Shown: one piece after another, positions 1 to 8,107 of the stretch
Layout of the letters: each line of letters opens with the position of its first letter
Position numbering within the stretch: position 1 is the stretch's first letter
From: Streptomyces griseorubiginosus
Lineage (GTDB): Bacteria; Actinomycetota; Actinomycetes; Streptomycetales; Streptomycetaceae
Assembly (NCBI RefSeq): GCF_001514195.1
Contig: NZ_KQ948739.1
Location: 361,304-425,303, forward strand
DNA: 64,000 bases
Direction of reading: 5' to 3'
Program-made: the position numbers and the translations under genes
The notes under the pieces: generated by a model
Database searches by the model: none
What the model was told of the DNA's origin: nothing
What the model saw: the letters and a program-made list of their open reading frames with translations, nothing else

Positions 1-2
1 CG

Positions 3-110
3 GTCGGGGCCCGCACCACGCTGGGTCCCGCGTCGCTCGTCATGGCCGCGGAGTCCGTCCCGGACGACACCCGCTGGCTCGGCAACCCGATCGAGGCATG
101 GCGTCCCTGA
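3..110 (+). CDS. C-terminal end of a large synthetase-like protein (partial)
   Basis: Only the last 35 codons and a TGA stop (108-110) are inside the window; the 5' end is missing. The peptide reads VGARTTLGPASLVMAAESVP followed by a DDTRWLGNPIEAWRP end. The TLG...LVM...GNP pattern is the kind of end seen on left-handed beta-helix (hexapeptide) domains, which close Pls/PosA-type nonribosomal peptide synthetases in Streptomyces. That family assignment is inference from a short tail. The next gene starts inside it (ATG at 98, 13-bp overlap), so the two are probably co-transcribed. Confidence 0.5.
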   Translation, partial: VGARTTLGPASLVMAAESVPDDTRWLGNPIEAWRP

Positions 111-1564
111 ACGCGGGCCACTCGGAGTCGGTGAGCGGTGTACCGGCGGATCCGAGTGGCGACGCGGCGCAGGGAGCGGAAGCGGCAGTGGCAGTTCAGC
201 AGGCGGCGGGTTCGGACCCGTACTTCCCGGACCACGGTGACGCCCGGTACCGGGTGCACCGGTACGAGCTCGCGCTGGACTACCGCCCCGCCCCGAACCG
301 GCTGGCCGCGAGCGCCCGGATCAACGCCATAGCGGGGCGCTCGCCGCTCGCCGAGTTCATGCTCAACCTGTCCGACTTCAAGATCGGCCGGGTGCGGGTG
401 GACGGGCGGCAGGCGCACTACACGCATCGCGGCGGCAAGCTGCGGGTCCGGCCCACGAAGCCGGTGCGCCCCGGGGCCGCGTTCACGGTCGAGGTGCACT
501 GGTCGGGCAATCCCAAGCCGGTGAACAGCCCGTGGGGCGGGCTCGGCTGGGAGGAGCTGGAGGACGGGGCGCTGGTGGCGAGCCAGCCGATCGGGGCTCC
601 GTCCTGGTACCCGTGCAACGACCGGCCCGCGGACAAGGCGTCGTACCAGATCTCGGTCACCACACCGTCGGCCTACGCGGTGGTGGCGGGCGGGCGGCTG
701 CTGACCCGTACGACCAAGGCGTCCACGACGACCTGGGTGTACGAGCAGGCCGCGCCCACGTCCAGCTATCTCGTCGGGCTGGCGATCGGCAAGTACCAGA
801 CGGTGCTGCTCGGCGACCCGGGCCCCGGCGGGGTGCCCCAGCACGGGCACATCCCGGCGCATCTGCTGCCGGAGTTCTCGCGGGACTTCGCGCGGCAGCC
901 GCAGATGATGGACCTGTTCCAGGAGCTGTTCGGGCCCTACCCCTTCGACGAGTACGCGGTCCTCGTCACCGAGGAGGAGCTCGATGTGCCCGTCGAGGCC
1001 CAGGGGTTGTCGCTGTTCGGCGCCAACCACGTGGACGGGGCCCGGGGTTCGGAGCGGCTGGTCGCCCACGAGCTGGCCCACCAGTGGTTCGGCAACAGCG
1101 TCTCCATCGCGGACTGGCGGCACATCTGGCTGAACGAGGGATTCGCCAAGTACGCCGAGTGGCTGTGGTCCGAGCGCTCCGGCGGCCGTACGGCCCAGCA
1201 ACTCGCCGCCGCCGCGCACCGGTTGCTGTCCTCGCTCCCCCAGGACCTGCGCCTCGCGGACCCCGGCCGCAAGTCCATGTTCGACGACCGGCTCTACGAG
1301 CGCGGCGGGCTCACCGTGCACGCGATCCGCTGTGCGCTGGGCGACGAGGCGTTCTTCCGGATGCTGCGCGGCTGGGCCGGGCTGCACAAGGGCGGGGCCG
1401 TGACCACCGCGACCCTCGCGGCCCACGTGAACCGGTACGCGGACGAGTCGCTGGACGGCCTGTTCCGGGCCTGGGTGCACGGCGGGGCCCTGCCCGCGCT
1501 GCCGACGCTGGGTCCGGCACGGCCGGCGCATCCTCCGACCAACTCGGGGAAGGTGCAGCCGTGA
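98..1564 (+). CDS. M1 family metallopeptidase (488 aa)
   Basis: Probable zinc aminopeptidase of the M1 (gluzincin) family. The zinc site is clear: H324-E-L-A-H328, then 18 residues, then E347 in NEGFAKY, which is the HEXXH-X18-E pattern. The N-terminal part (about 40-240) looks like the M1 beta-sheet domain. The usual GAMEN exopeptidase motif is not visible; the equivalent stretch reads VPVEAQGLSLFG, so substrate choice may differ from PepN. At 488 residues it lacks the long C-terminal helical domain of PepN (about 850 aa). No signal peptide is evident, so it is probably cytoplasmic. It overlaps the gene before it by 13 bp, and its stop overlaps the GTG of the next gene, which suggests one operon. 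Confidence 0.85.
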   Translation: MASLNAGHSESVSGVPADPSGDAAQGAEAAVAVQQAAGSDPYFPDHGDARYRVHRYELALDYRPAPNRLAASARINAIAGRSPLAEFMLNLSDFKIGRVRVDGRQAHYTHRGGKLRVRPTKPVRPGAAFTVEVHWSGNPKPVNSPWGGLGWEELEDGALVASQPIGAPSWYPCNDRPADKASYQISVTTPSAYAVVAGGRLLTRTTKASTTTWVYEQAAPTSSYLVGLAIGKYQTVLLGDPGPGGVPQHGHIPAHLLPEFSRDFARQPQMMDLFQELFGPYPFDEYAVLVTEEELDVPVEAQGLSLFGANHVDGARGSERLVAHELAHQWFGNSVSIADWRHIWLNEGFAKYAEWLWSERSGGRTAQQLAAAAHRLLSSLPQDLRLADPGRKSMFDDRLYERGGLTVHAIRCALGDEAFFRMLRGWAGLHKGGAVTTATLAAHVNRYADESLDGLFRAWVHGGALPALPTLGPARPAHPPTNSGKVQP

Positions 1565-1953
1565 GCCGCCGTGCCGCACGGCAGCGGCCCGGCTGTCCCT
1601 GCGGTCGTCCGGAGCCGTACGACGCCTGCTGCGGCCGCTTTCACCGGGGCGAGGCCGCCGCGCCGACGGCCGAGGCGCTGATGCGTTCGCGGTACAGCGC
1701 CTTCGTGAAGCTGGAGCGGGACTACCTGCTGCGCACCTGGCACCTCCGGACCCGTCCCGGTGCGCTGGAGCTCGACCCGGCCATGCGCTGGACGGGACTC
1801 GAGATCCTGGACACGACCGACGGTTCGGCCTTCCACACCACCGCCACGGTGACCTTCCGCGCCTCGTTCCGGGGCGGGTCCCTGCATGAGCGCAGCCGCT
1901 TCGAGCGGGTGGACGGGGCTTGGGTGTACGTCGACGGGGAGTTCCTGGACTAG
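1561..1953 (+). CDS. YchJ/UPF0225 family protein with SEC-C-like zinc motif (130 aa)
   Basis: Small protein of the YchJ family, function unknown. The N-terminus carries a cysteine cluster, PGCPCGRPEPYDACCGRFH, typical of the SEC-C zinc-binding motif, followed by the family block ALMRSRYSAFV and a C-terminal NTF2-like half ending GAWVYVDGEFLD. The GTG start at 1561 shares bases with the TGA stop of the M1 peptidase (GTGA), a sign of translational coupling. Its stop TAG (1951-1953) interlocks with the stop of the opposite-strand repressor gene, so the two transcripts converge with no spacer. Confidence 0.85.
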   Translation: MSRRAARQRPGCPCGRPEPYDACCGRFHRGEAAAPTAEALMRSRYSAFVKLERDYLLRTWHLRTRPGALELDPAMRWTGLEILDTTDGSAFHTTATVTFRASFRGGSLHERSRFERVDGAWVYVDGEFLD

Positions 1954-2651
1954 GGCGCGAGGATGTCCAGTTCGTGGAGCGCGCCCTCCGCGATCTCGCG
2001 GGTCAGTGCCTCGGCGTGGCCCGCGTCGCCCGCGCGGATCGCCTCGGCGAGCCGGACGTGGAGGGTGACGGCGGCCGGGTCGGGGTCCTCGAACATGACC
2101 TCGTGCCGGGTGCGGCCGGTGAGGACCTCGGCGACGACGTCCCCGAGGCGGGCGAACATCTCGTTGCCGGACGCGTTGAGGATCACCCGGTGGAAGGCGA
2201 TGTCGTGGAAGAGGTAGCCCTCCAGGCGGTGGCCCTTGGAGTTGGCGACCATGCCGAGCGCGCACTCGGTGAGTTCGGCGCACTGCTCGGCGGTCGCGTG
2301 CTTGGCGGCCAGACCCGCCGCCACCGGCTCGATCGCCGAGCGCAGCACGGTCAGTGAGCGCAGCTGGTGGGGGCGGTCGGCGCCGGCCAGCCGCCAGCGG
2401 ATGACCTGCGGGTCGTAGACATTCCATTCGGCCTTCGGGCGGACCGTGACGCCCACCCGGCGGCGGGACTCGACCAGGTGCATCGACTCCAGGACCCGGA
2501 CCGCCTCCCGCATCACCGAGCGTGAGACGTCGAAACGCTGGGCCAGTTCGTCGGTGCGCAGAACGCTGCCCGGCGGGTACTCGCCCGCAGTGATCGCGGG
2601 GCCGAGGGTTTCCAGAACCCGGCCGTGCAGCCCCCGGCCCGATGTGCTCAT
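1950..2651 (-). CDS. FadR/GntR-family transcriptional repressor, probable gluconate regulator (233 aa)
   Basis: N-terminal winged helix (about 10-75) with the GntR signature LRTDELAQRFDVSRSVMREA, then an all-helical FCD ligand domain (about 90-225). The motif HDIAFHRVIL contains the usual metal-binding Asp/His of this subfamily. It is divergent from gntK-gntP, which points to gluconate (or 6-phosphogluconate) as effector and to repression of that pair from the shared 142-bp spacer. A FadR-type half-palindrome, TAGTCGTACCT (2717-2727), lies there. The start ATG at 2651 fits the beginning of the helix-turn-helix domain. The regulator class is certain; the ligand is inferred from context. Confidence 0.88.
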   Translation of the reverse strand: MSTSGRGLHGRVLETLGPAITAGEYPPGSVLRTDELAQRFDVSRSVMREAVRVLESMHLVESRRRVGVTVRPKAEWNVYDPQVIRWRLAGADRPHQLRSLTVLRSAIEPVAAGLAAKHATAEQCAELTECALGMVANSKGHRLEGYLFHDIAFHRVILNASGNEMFARLGDVVAEVLTGRTRHEVMFEDPDPAAVTLHVRLAEAIRAGDAGHAEALTREIAEGALHELDILAP

Positions 2652-2698
2652 GCACTCAGAGTACGGGGCGCGTCACGCCGAGAAAAAGTCAGACTTAT

Positions 2699-2728
2699 TT
2701 GGCACAGACTCTTGAATAGTCGTACCTA
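2699..2728 (+). promoter_or_regulatory. Candidate gntK promoter with FadR-type operator
   Basis: In the gap between the divergent repressor and gntK, TTGGCA (2699-2704) and TACCTA (2723-2728) are 18 bp apart and could be -35/-10 elements. TAGTCGTACCT (2717-2727) fits the FadR-subfamily operator T-N-G-T-N3-A-C-N-A at all but the last base and overlaps the proposed -10, a good position for repression. The promoter hexamers are weak matches. Confidence 0.4.
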
Positions 2729-2793
2729 ATCGGTTTCAGTGGCGTCGGCATCAGATGCCGGGGACGGCACCCGACGAGGACAGCGAGGCAGTG

Positions 2794-3300
2794 ATGAGTA
2801 CCCCGAAGGTCGTCGTGGTCATGGGCGTCGCGGGCACCGGGAAGACCACCATCGGTCCCCTGCTCGCCGCCCGGCTCGGCGTTCCCTACGCCGAGGGCGA
2901 CGACTTCCACCCGCCCGCCAACATCGCCAAGATGTCCGCCGGCACCCCCCTCACCGACGACGACCGGTGGCCCTGGCTGGACGCCATCGGCTCCTGGGCG
3001 CACGGACGGGCGGGGCTCGGCGGGGTGGTCAGCTGCTCGGCGCTGAAGCGGTCGTACCGCGACCGGCTGCGGGCCGAGGCGCCCGGGGTCGTCTTCGTGC
3101 ACCTGGCGGGCGACCGGGCCCTCATCGAGGACCGGATGTCCCACCGGCAGGGGCACTTCATGCCCACCGCGCTGCTGGACTCGCAGTTCGGCACGCTCCA
3201 GCCCCTCCAGGAGGACGAGGCCGGGGTCGCGGTGGACGTGTCCGGCAGCCCCGAGGAGATCACCGCGCGGGCCGCGAAGGCGCTCGCGGAACTGCCGTAG
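2794..3300 (+). CDS. gntK: Gluconokinase (168 aa)
   Basis: Phosphorylates D-gluconate to 6-phosphogluconate, feeding the pentose phosphate route. P-loop GVAGTGKTTI begins near residue 10 (Walker A GxxGxGKT). Family blocks follow: EGDDFHPPANIAKMSAGTPLTDDDRWPWL and the GHFMP stretch typical of GntK. ATG at 2794 is preferred because GAGG (2785-2788) lies 5 nt upstream and homologues begin just before the P-loop; an upstream in-frame ATG at 2755 would add 13 unlikely residues. Length is normal for the family. It sits upstream of the gluconate permease with a 110-bp spacer holding a short repeat array. Confidence 0.93.
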   Translation: MSTPKVVVVMGVAGTGKTTIGPLLAARLGVPYAEGDDFHPPANIAKMSAGTPLTDDDRWPWLDAIGSWAHGRAGLGGVVSCSALKRSYRDRLRAEAPGVVFVHLAGDRALIEDRMSHRQGHFMPTALLDSQFGTLQPLQEDEAGVAVDVSGSPEEITARAAKALAELP

Positions 3301-3308
3301 CCGCTCTG

Positions 3309-3388
3309 CCGAAGTCCTGAGAACGCCTTCCGAAGTCCGAAGAACGCCCCCTTCCGAAGAACACCCATCCCCCTTCCGAAGAACACCC
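3309..3388 (+). repeat. Degenerate tandem repeat between gntK and gntP
   Basis: The spacer holds two exact copies of CTTCCGAAGAACACCC (3351-3366 and 3373-3388, spaced 22 bp) plus degraded copies upstream (CCGAAGAACGCCCC at 3337-3350, TTCCGAAG at 3328-3335, GCCGAAGTCC at about 3309). No reading frame or strong hairpin explains it. It is one of several arrays at gene boundaries in this window. Confidence 0.8.
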
Positions 3389-3410
3389 CCGTACCTGCAA
3401 GGGAACCCCC

Positions 3411-4808
3411 GTGACCAGACTCAGCGTCGAGATGCTGGCAGCGGACGCACCGGAGCCGATCACCTCGGCCGGGCACGCTCAGCTGGGCATCGCCGTTTTG
3501 GCGGGCATCGCCGTCATCGTGCTGCTCATCACCAAGTTCAAGCTCCACGCCTTCCTGTCGCTGACCCTCGGCACGCTCGTGCTCGGCGCGGTGGCCGGAG
3601 CGCCGCTCGACAAGGCCATCGCCAGCTTCACCACGGGCCTCGGCACCACGGTCGCCGGTGTCGGTGTGCTGATCGCCCTCGGCGCGATCCTCGGCAAGAT
3701 GCTCGCCGACTCGGGCGGGGCCGACCAGATCGTCGACACGATCCTGGAGAAGGCGGGCGGCCGTTCGATGCCGTGGGCGATGGTCCTCATCGCCTCCGTG
3801 ATCGGTCTGCCGCTGTTCTTCGAGGTCGGCGTGGTGCTGCTGATCCCGGTCGTGCTGATGGTCGCCAAGCGCGGCAACTACTCGCTCATGCGCATCGGCA
3901 TCCCGGCCCTCGCGGGCCTGTCCGTGATGCACGGTCTGGTGCCTCCGCACCCGGGCCCGCTGGTCGCGATCGACGCGGTCGGCGCCAACCTCGGCGTCAC
4001 GCTCGCGCTCGGTGTCCTGGTCGCCATACCGACGGTGATCATCGCGGGTCCGGTGTTCTCGCGGTACGCGGCCCGCTGGGTGGACGTGCCGGCGCCGGAC
4101 CGGATGATCCCTCAGCGTGCCTCCGAGGAGCTGGAGAAGCGACCGGGCTTCGGTCCGACGCTCGCCACGATCCTGCTCCCGGTCGTGCTGATGCTGTCCA
4201 AGGCCCTGGTCGACATCGTGATCGACGACCCGGAGAACCTCACCCAGCGCGTCTTCGACGTGATCGGCTCCCCGCTGATCGCCCTGCTGGCCTCGGTCCT
4301 GGTGGGCATCTTCACGCTGCTGCGCCCGGCCGGCTTCGGCAGGGAACGGCTCTCCCCGCTCGTCGAGAGGGGCCTCGCGCCCATCGCCGGCATCCTGCTG
4401 ATCGTCGGCGCGGGCGGCGGCTTCAAGCAGACCCTGATCGACTGCGGGGTGGGTCAGATGGTCCTGGACATCTCCAAGGACTGGTCGATCCCCGCCCTGC
4501 TGCTGGCCTGGCTGATCGCGGTGGCTATCCGGCTCGCGACGGGTTCGGCGACGGTGGCCACGATCTCCGCGGCCGGCCTGGTCGCGCCGCTCGCGGAAGG
4601 CATGTCGACCGGGGAGACGGCCCTGCTGGTCCTCGCCATCGGCGCCGGCTCGCTCTTCTTCAGCCATGTCAACGACGCCGGGTTCTGGCTGGTCAAGGAG
4701 TACTTCGGGCTGGACGTCCCGCAGACCCTCAAGACCTGGTCGATCATGGAGACGATCATCTCGGTGGTCGCGGGCGGCCTGGTACTGCTGCTGTCGCTGG
4801 TCATCTAG
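3411..4808 (+). CDS. gntP: GntP family gluconate:H+ symporter (465 aa)
   Basis: Inner-membrane permease of the GntP family, about 12 hydrophobic segments, for uptake of gluconate that GntK then phosphorylates. Recognisable blocks are GLSVMHGLVPPHPGPLVAID, IVGAGGGFKQTLID, RLATGSATVATISAAG and FFSHVNDAGFWLVKEYFGL, all characteristic of GntP proteins. GTG at 3411 is used because the first membrane segment begins about 25 residues later and no better start is nearby. Length is normal. It probably forms an operon with gntK under the divergent repressor, although the 110-bp spacer could hold its own promoter. Confidence 0.93.
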   Translation: MTRLSVEMLAADAPEPITSAGHAQLGIAVLAGIAVIVLLITKFKLHAFLSLTLGTLVLGAVAGAPLDKAIASFTTGLGTTVAGVGVLIALGAILGKMLADSGGADQIVDTILEKAGGRSMPWAMVLIASVIGLPLFFEVGVVLLIPVVLMVAKRGNYSLMRIGIPALAGLSVMHGLVPPHPGPLVAIDAVGANLGVTLALGVLVAIPTVIIAGPVFSRYAARWVDVPAPDRMIPQRASEELEKRPGFGPTLATILLPVVLMLSKALVDIVIDDPENLTQRVFDVIGSPLIALLASVLVGIFTLLRPAGFGRERLSPLVERGLAPIAGILLIVGAGGGFKQTLIDCGVGQMVLDISKDWSIPALLLAWLIAVAIRLATGSATVATISAAGLVAPLAEGMSTGETALLVLAIGAGSLFFSHVNDAGFWLVKEYFGLDVPQTLKTWSIMETIISVVAGGLVLLLSLVI

Positions 4809-4846
4809 GGGTACGACGGCCCCGGCACCGCATCCCGGCCCGGCCT

Positions 4847-4897
4847 CCTCGCCACCTTCCGGTCCTCCGCCCCAGGGCGGGGCCCGCGGTGGCGAGG
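4847..4897. terminator. Hairpin between convergent gntP and cytochrome b genes
   Basis: CCTCGCCACC (4847-4856) pairs perfectly with GGTGGCGAGG (4888-4897), and a second stem (CCGCCC/GGGCGG) is nested inside. There is no U-tract, as is common in Streptomyces. Its position between two gene ends supports bidirectional termination. Confidence 0.6.
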
Positions 4898-4934
4898 GGG
4901 CCCTGTGGTATCCGTCCGGACCCGGGGGGGCGTT

Positions 4935-4964
4935 CCCTTGCAAGGGGCGTTTCCCCTGCAAGGG
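4935..4964. repeat. Two adjacent palindromes
   Basis: CCCTTGCAAGGG (4935-4946) is a perfect 12-bp palindrome. It is followed by CCCCTGCAAGGG (4953-4964), nearly palindromic. The same core CCTGCAAGGGA occurs at 3394-3404, just before the gntP start, and again at 4955-4965, so the permease gene is bracketed by it. Purpose unknown; it could be a protein site or part of a terminator. Confidence 0.55.
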
Positions 4965-5021
4965 AGCGTCACCGGGGGTGGAGCATCGCCGGGCGTCGGG
5001 CGGTCCCCGCGGGCGGCGCGG

Positions 5022-5642
5022 CTACGGGCGCCACAGGGGGTGTTCGCGTTCCGCCCACTCCTGGCTCACCTCGCCGGTTCTGAGGCCTCTCCTCGCCTCC
5101 GGGTCGCCCAGGGCCATCCCGATGTGGCCCGCGAGGACGATGCCGATCGTCAGGGCGAGCCAGTCGTGGACGAAGGTCGCGCTGGTGCGCCACTGGATCG
5201 GGGTGAGGTGGGTGAACCACATCAGCAGGCCCGTGCCGAGCATGACGAGGGTCGCGCCGGCGATCCAGGCGGCGTAGACCTTCTGGCCCGCGTTGAACTT
5301 GCCCGCGGGGCGCGAGGCCCGGCGTTTGTCGCGGTGCAGGGCGGCGCGCAGCCAGACACGGTCGTGCGGGCCGAAGCGGTTCAGGAAGCCCAGGTCGGCG
5401 CGGAAGGCGCGGGAGGCCAGGCCCAGGAGGACCGGTACCGGCAGGGCCAGGCCCGCCCACTCGTGGACGCGCACCACCAGCTCGCGGCGGCCGACGAGTT
5501 CGGCGAACTGGGGGATGTAGAGACAGGCCGCTGTCGCCACGCAGACGCCCATCAGAGCGGCCGTCGTGCGGTGCACCCACTTCTGGGAGCGGCCGAAGCG
5601 CCGGATCTGGGCCCGGGGCGGGGCGTCAACTCGTAGGTTCAT
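5022..5642 (-). CDS. Cytochrome b561-type membrane subunit (206 aa)
   Basis: Four hydrophobic segments (about 25-45, 62-80, 120-145, 160-182) with histidines placed as heme ligands in HRTTAALMG, VHEWAGLAL and FVHDWLALTIGIVLAGHIGM. This matches the cytochrome b/b561 fold used as the membrane anchor and electron donor or acceptor of molybdopterin oxidoreductases. Its start (ATG 5642) lies inside the end of the upstream molybdopterin gene (17-bp overlap), so the two are translated together and probably form one redox complex at the membrane. Confidence 0.82.
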   Translation of the reverse strand: MNLRVDAPPRAQIRRFGRSQKWVHRTTAALMGVCVATAACLYIPQFAELVGRRELVVRVHEWAGLALPVPVLLGLASRAFRADLGFLNRFGPHDRVWLRAALHRDKRRASRPAGKFNAGQKVYAAWIAGATLVMLGTGLLMWFTHLTPIQWRTSATFVHDWLALTIGIVLAGHIGMALGDPEARRGLRTGEVSQEWAEREHPLWRP

Positions 5643-6354
5643 CGTCCCGCCCGTTCGACTTGCCGACCCAGGCGTCCACGTCGTAGCCCCGGTCCTCCCA
5701 GTAGCCCGGTTCCACGTCCTCGGTGACGGTGATGCCGGAGAGCCACTTGGCCGACTTGTAGAAGTACATGGGGGCCACGTAGAGGCGGACCGGGCCGCCG
5801 TGGGAGTGGCCGATGTCCTTGTCCTGCATGCGCAGGGCGACCAGGACGTCCGGGCGGCGGGCCTGCTCCAGGGTGAGGCTCTCGGTGTACGCCCCGTCGA
5901 AGCAGCTGAAGCGGACGGCTCCGGCCTTGGCGGTCACCCCGGCGGCGTCCAGCAGCGCGGAGAGCCGTACGCCTTCGAACGGGGTGTCCGGGACCCGCCA
6001 GCCCGTCACGCACTGCACGTCCTTGACCAGCCGGGTCTGGGGCAGCGCCCGCAGGTCGGCCAGGGTGTAGGTGCGGGGGCGGGAGACCAGGCCGTCGATC
6101 TTGAGCTGGTAGTTCTGGGCGTCCTTGTGCGGCACGGACGAGGTCACCGAGTAGTAGCGGAATCCGCCGCCGTTGGGGAGCAGTCCGGTCAGGCCCGTGG
6201 GGTCCTTGTCGGCGGCGCTGCCGAGGAAGGCCTCCAGGCCGCGTTGCAGGGTGGGCGCGGCGACCACGCCGAGGGCGCCGAGGCCGAGGGTGCCGAGGAG
6301 GACACGGCGGCCGATCGGCTTGCCGGGCTGCTCCCCGGGTTGTTCGGAGTTCAC
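5626..6354 (-). CDS. SUOX-fold molybdopterin-dependent oxidoreductase, exported (242 aa)
   Basis: Sulfite-oxidase-fold catalytic subunit. The probable molybdenum ligand is C115 in KDVQCVTGWRV, followed by FEGVRLSALLDAAGV and the PMYFYKSAKWLSGI block found in MsrP/YedY-like proteins. The N-terminus has twin arginines before a hydrophobic run (GRRVLLGTLGLGALGVVAAP), consistent with Tat export or a Tat-type anchor. GTG at 6354 is chosen because upstream residues are out of character and the RR motif then falls at about 16-17. It is followed by an overlapping b561 gene, so a YedYZ-like membrane redox pair is likely. The substrate is unknown. Confidence 0.8.
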   Translation of the reverse strand: MNSEQPGEQPGKPIGRRVLLGTLGLGALGVVAAPTLQRGLEAFLGSAADKDPTGLTGLLPNGGGFRYYSVTSSVPHKDAQNYQLKIDGLVSRPRTYTLADLRALPQTRLVKDVQCVTGWRVPDTPFEGVRLSALLDAAGVTAKAGAVRFSCFDGAYTESLTLEQARRPDVLVALRMQDKDIGHSHGGPVRLYVAPMYFYKSAKWLSGITVTEDVEPGYWEDRGYDVDAWVGKSNGRDDEPTS

Positions 6355-6440
6355 GTATCCATTCGAACACCCGCGACCCCGGCGGGACCAGGAATCGCGG
6401 GTGCTCGTCAGACTTCCGTAACGACTTCTCACGCCGCTCT

Positions 6441-6566
6441 CAGAGTGCTGCGGTGTCTCCTCGGCGGTGCTTCAGAGTGCTACGGCGGCTCCTCGGCGCC
6501 GCTCTCAGAGGGCTACGGCGTCTCCTCGGCGTCGCCCTCGGAGTGCTACGGCGTCTCCTCGGCGGC
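6441..6566 (-). repeat. 33-bp tandem array that repeats the APC stop codon region
   Basis: About four copies with spacing 33, 33 and 32 bp. On the minus strand each of the first three encodes a short Ala-Glu-Glu-Thr/Pro-Pro end followed by TAG (stops at 6548-6546, 6515-6513 and 6482-6480). The fourth has lost its stop and shifted by one base. The array begins inside the last codons of the APC permease gene and fills much of the 191-bp gap to the molybdopterin gene. Confidence 0.9.
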
Positions 6567-8078
6567 CTTCTCCAGTTGGAACGCCTCGTTGCCGAGCCCG
6601 ATCCGCGCGTGCGCCTCGGGGCTGCGGGCCCGCATGACCAGGCCCTGCGCCAGGCCCACCAGCACGGCGAGGCCGATGATGCCGGGCAGCACCCAGCTCA
6701 GCGAGGAGTCCGGGCCCGCGCCGACCAGGACGTCGAAGTCCTTCACCGTGTAGACGGCGATCACCAGCAGGGCGATCCCCGCGAGGGTCGAGGTGATCAG
6801 CCGCCAGGCCTGGGCGCCCGCCGCGCCGCGCCGGACGAAGAAGACGACCACGGAGGCGGAGGCCGCCGCCATCAGCAGGATCACGCCGAGGGAGCCGATG
6901 TTGCCGAACCAGGTGAACAGGTGCAGGACCGGCTCGGTCGGGTCGCCCGTGGGCTTGTCGTCGGCGATCGCGAAGACCGCGATGACCACGACGGACACGG
7001 CGGTCTGGAGGAGCGAGCCGGTGCCGGGCGCGCCGCTCGCGCTGTTCGTGCGCCCGAAGGCGGCGGGCAGCAGACCCTCGCGGCCCATGGCGAAGGCGTA
7101 GCGGGCGACGACGTTGTGGAAGCTGAGCAGGGCCGCGAACATGCCGGTCACGAAGAGGAAGTGCAGCACGTCGGTGAAGGTGGCGCCGAGGCGGTCCTCG
7201 GTGAGCCCGAAGAGCAGTCCCGCGCTCTGCTTCTGGGCCTCGCCGACGATGGCCGAGGGGCCGGTGGCGACGGTGAGGGCCCAGCTGCTGAGCGCGAAGA
7301 ACACGGCGACGCCGCTGACGGCGAGGAACATCACGCGCGGGACGAGCACGTGCGGGCGGCTGGTCTCCTCGGCGTAGACGGGCGCCTGCTCGAAGCCGGT
7401 GAAGGCGGCGATGCAGAAGCACAGGGCGGTGCCGATGCCGGCCCCGCTGAGGGTGTCCGGGTTGAAGGCGTGCAGGGACAGGCCCTGGGCGGCCGGGTCG
7501 GAGACGGCGGCGATGTCGAAGATGACCACCAGGGCGACCTCGATGATCAGCAGGACGCCGAGCACGCGCGCGTTGACGTCGATCTTCAGCCAGCCGAGCG
7601 TGCCGACGACCAGGGCGGCGACCAGGGCCGGGATCCACCAGGCCACGGACAGGTCGGCGTAGGTGGCGAACAGTCCGGAGACCTCGAAGCCGAAGATGCC
7701 GTAGATGCCGACCTGGAGGGCGTTGTAGGCGACCAGGGCGACCAGGGCCGCGCTCGCGCCCGCGGTGCCGCCGAGGCCGCGGGAGATGTAGGCGTAGAAG
7801 GCGCCCGCGTTGTGGACGTGCCGGCTCATCTCGGCGTACCCGACGCTGAACAGCACGAGGACGACACCGAGGACGACGAAGAGCAGGGGCTGGCCGACGA
7901 TCCCCATCACCGCGAATGTGGTGGGCATGACACCCGCGACGACCATGAGGGGCGCGGTCGCCGCGAGGACGGAGAGCAGCAGACCCCCCGTGCCCAGGCG
8001 GCCGGCCCGCAGCGCGCGGTCCTCCCCCTTGAACGTACTGATGCCTGGTCTGCTCTTGTTGGAACTCTCGGTGGTCAT
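6546..8078 (-). CDS. APC superfamily amino acid/polyamine permease (510 aa)
   Basis: Secondary transporter with about 12 membrane segments. The N-terminus GTGGLLLSVLAATAPLMVVAGVMP and the block AFTGFEQAPVYAEETSRP resemble APC-family amino acid permeases, but the substrate cannot be read from sequence. ATG at 8078 is preferred because the upstream extension is Pro/Arg-rich shadow sequence. The gene starts 29 bp after the stop of the unknown protein upstream, suggesting one transcript. Its last codons (KAAEETP, TAG) form the first unit of a 33-bp tandem repeat. Confidence 0.87.
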   Translation of the reverse strand: MTTESSNKSRPGISTFKGEDRALRAGRLGTGGLLLSVLAATAPLMVVAGVMPTTFAVMGIVGQPLLFVVLGVVLVLFSVGYAEMSRHVHNAGAFYAYISRGLGGTAGASAALVALVAYNALQVGIYGIFGFEVSGLFATYADLSVAWWIPALVAALVVGTLGWLKIDVNARVLGVLLIIEVALVVIFDIAAVSDPAAQGLSLHAFNPDTLSGAGIGTALCFCIAAFTGFEQAPVYAEETSRPHVLVPRVMFLAVSGVAVFFALSSWALTVATGPSAIVGEAQKQSAGLLFGLTEDRLGATFTDVLHFLFVTGMFAALLSFHNVVARYAFAMGREGLLPAAFGRTNSASGAPGTGSLLQTAVSVVVIAVFAIADDKPTGDPTEPVLHLFTWFGNIGSLGVILLMAAASASVVVFFVRRGAAGAQAWRLITSTLAGIALLVIAVYTVKDFDVLVGAGPDSSLSWVLPGIIGLAVLVGLAQGLVMRARSPEAHARIGLGNEAFQLEKAAEETP

Positions 8079-8107
8079 GGGACCGTCCTTCTGGGGTCTG
8101 GGGGGTG

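Noticed and set aside
2886..4961. Long minus-strand open frame (691 codons) opposite gntK-gntP
   Set aside because: Asp/Arg/Gln/His-rich composition with no motifs. It is the shadow of the high-GC gntP frame, which has clear family blocks.
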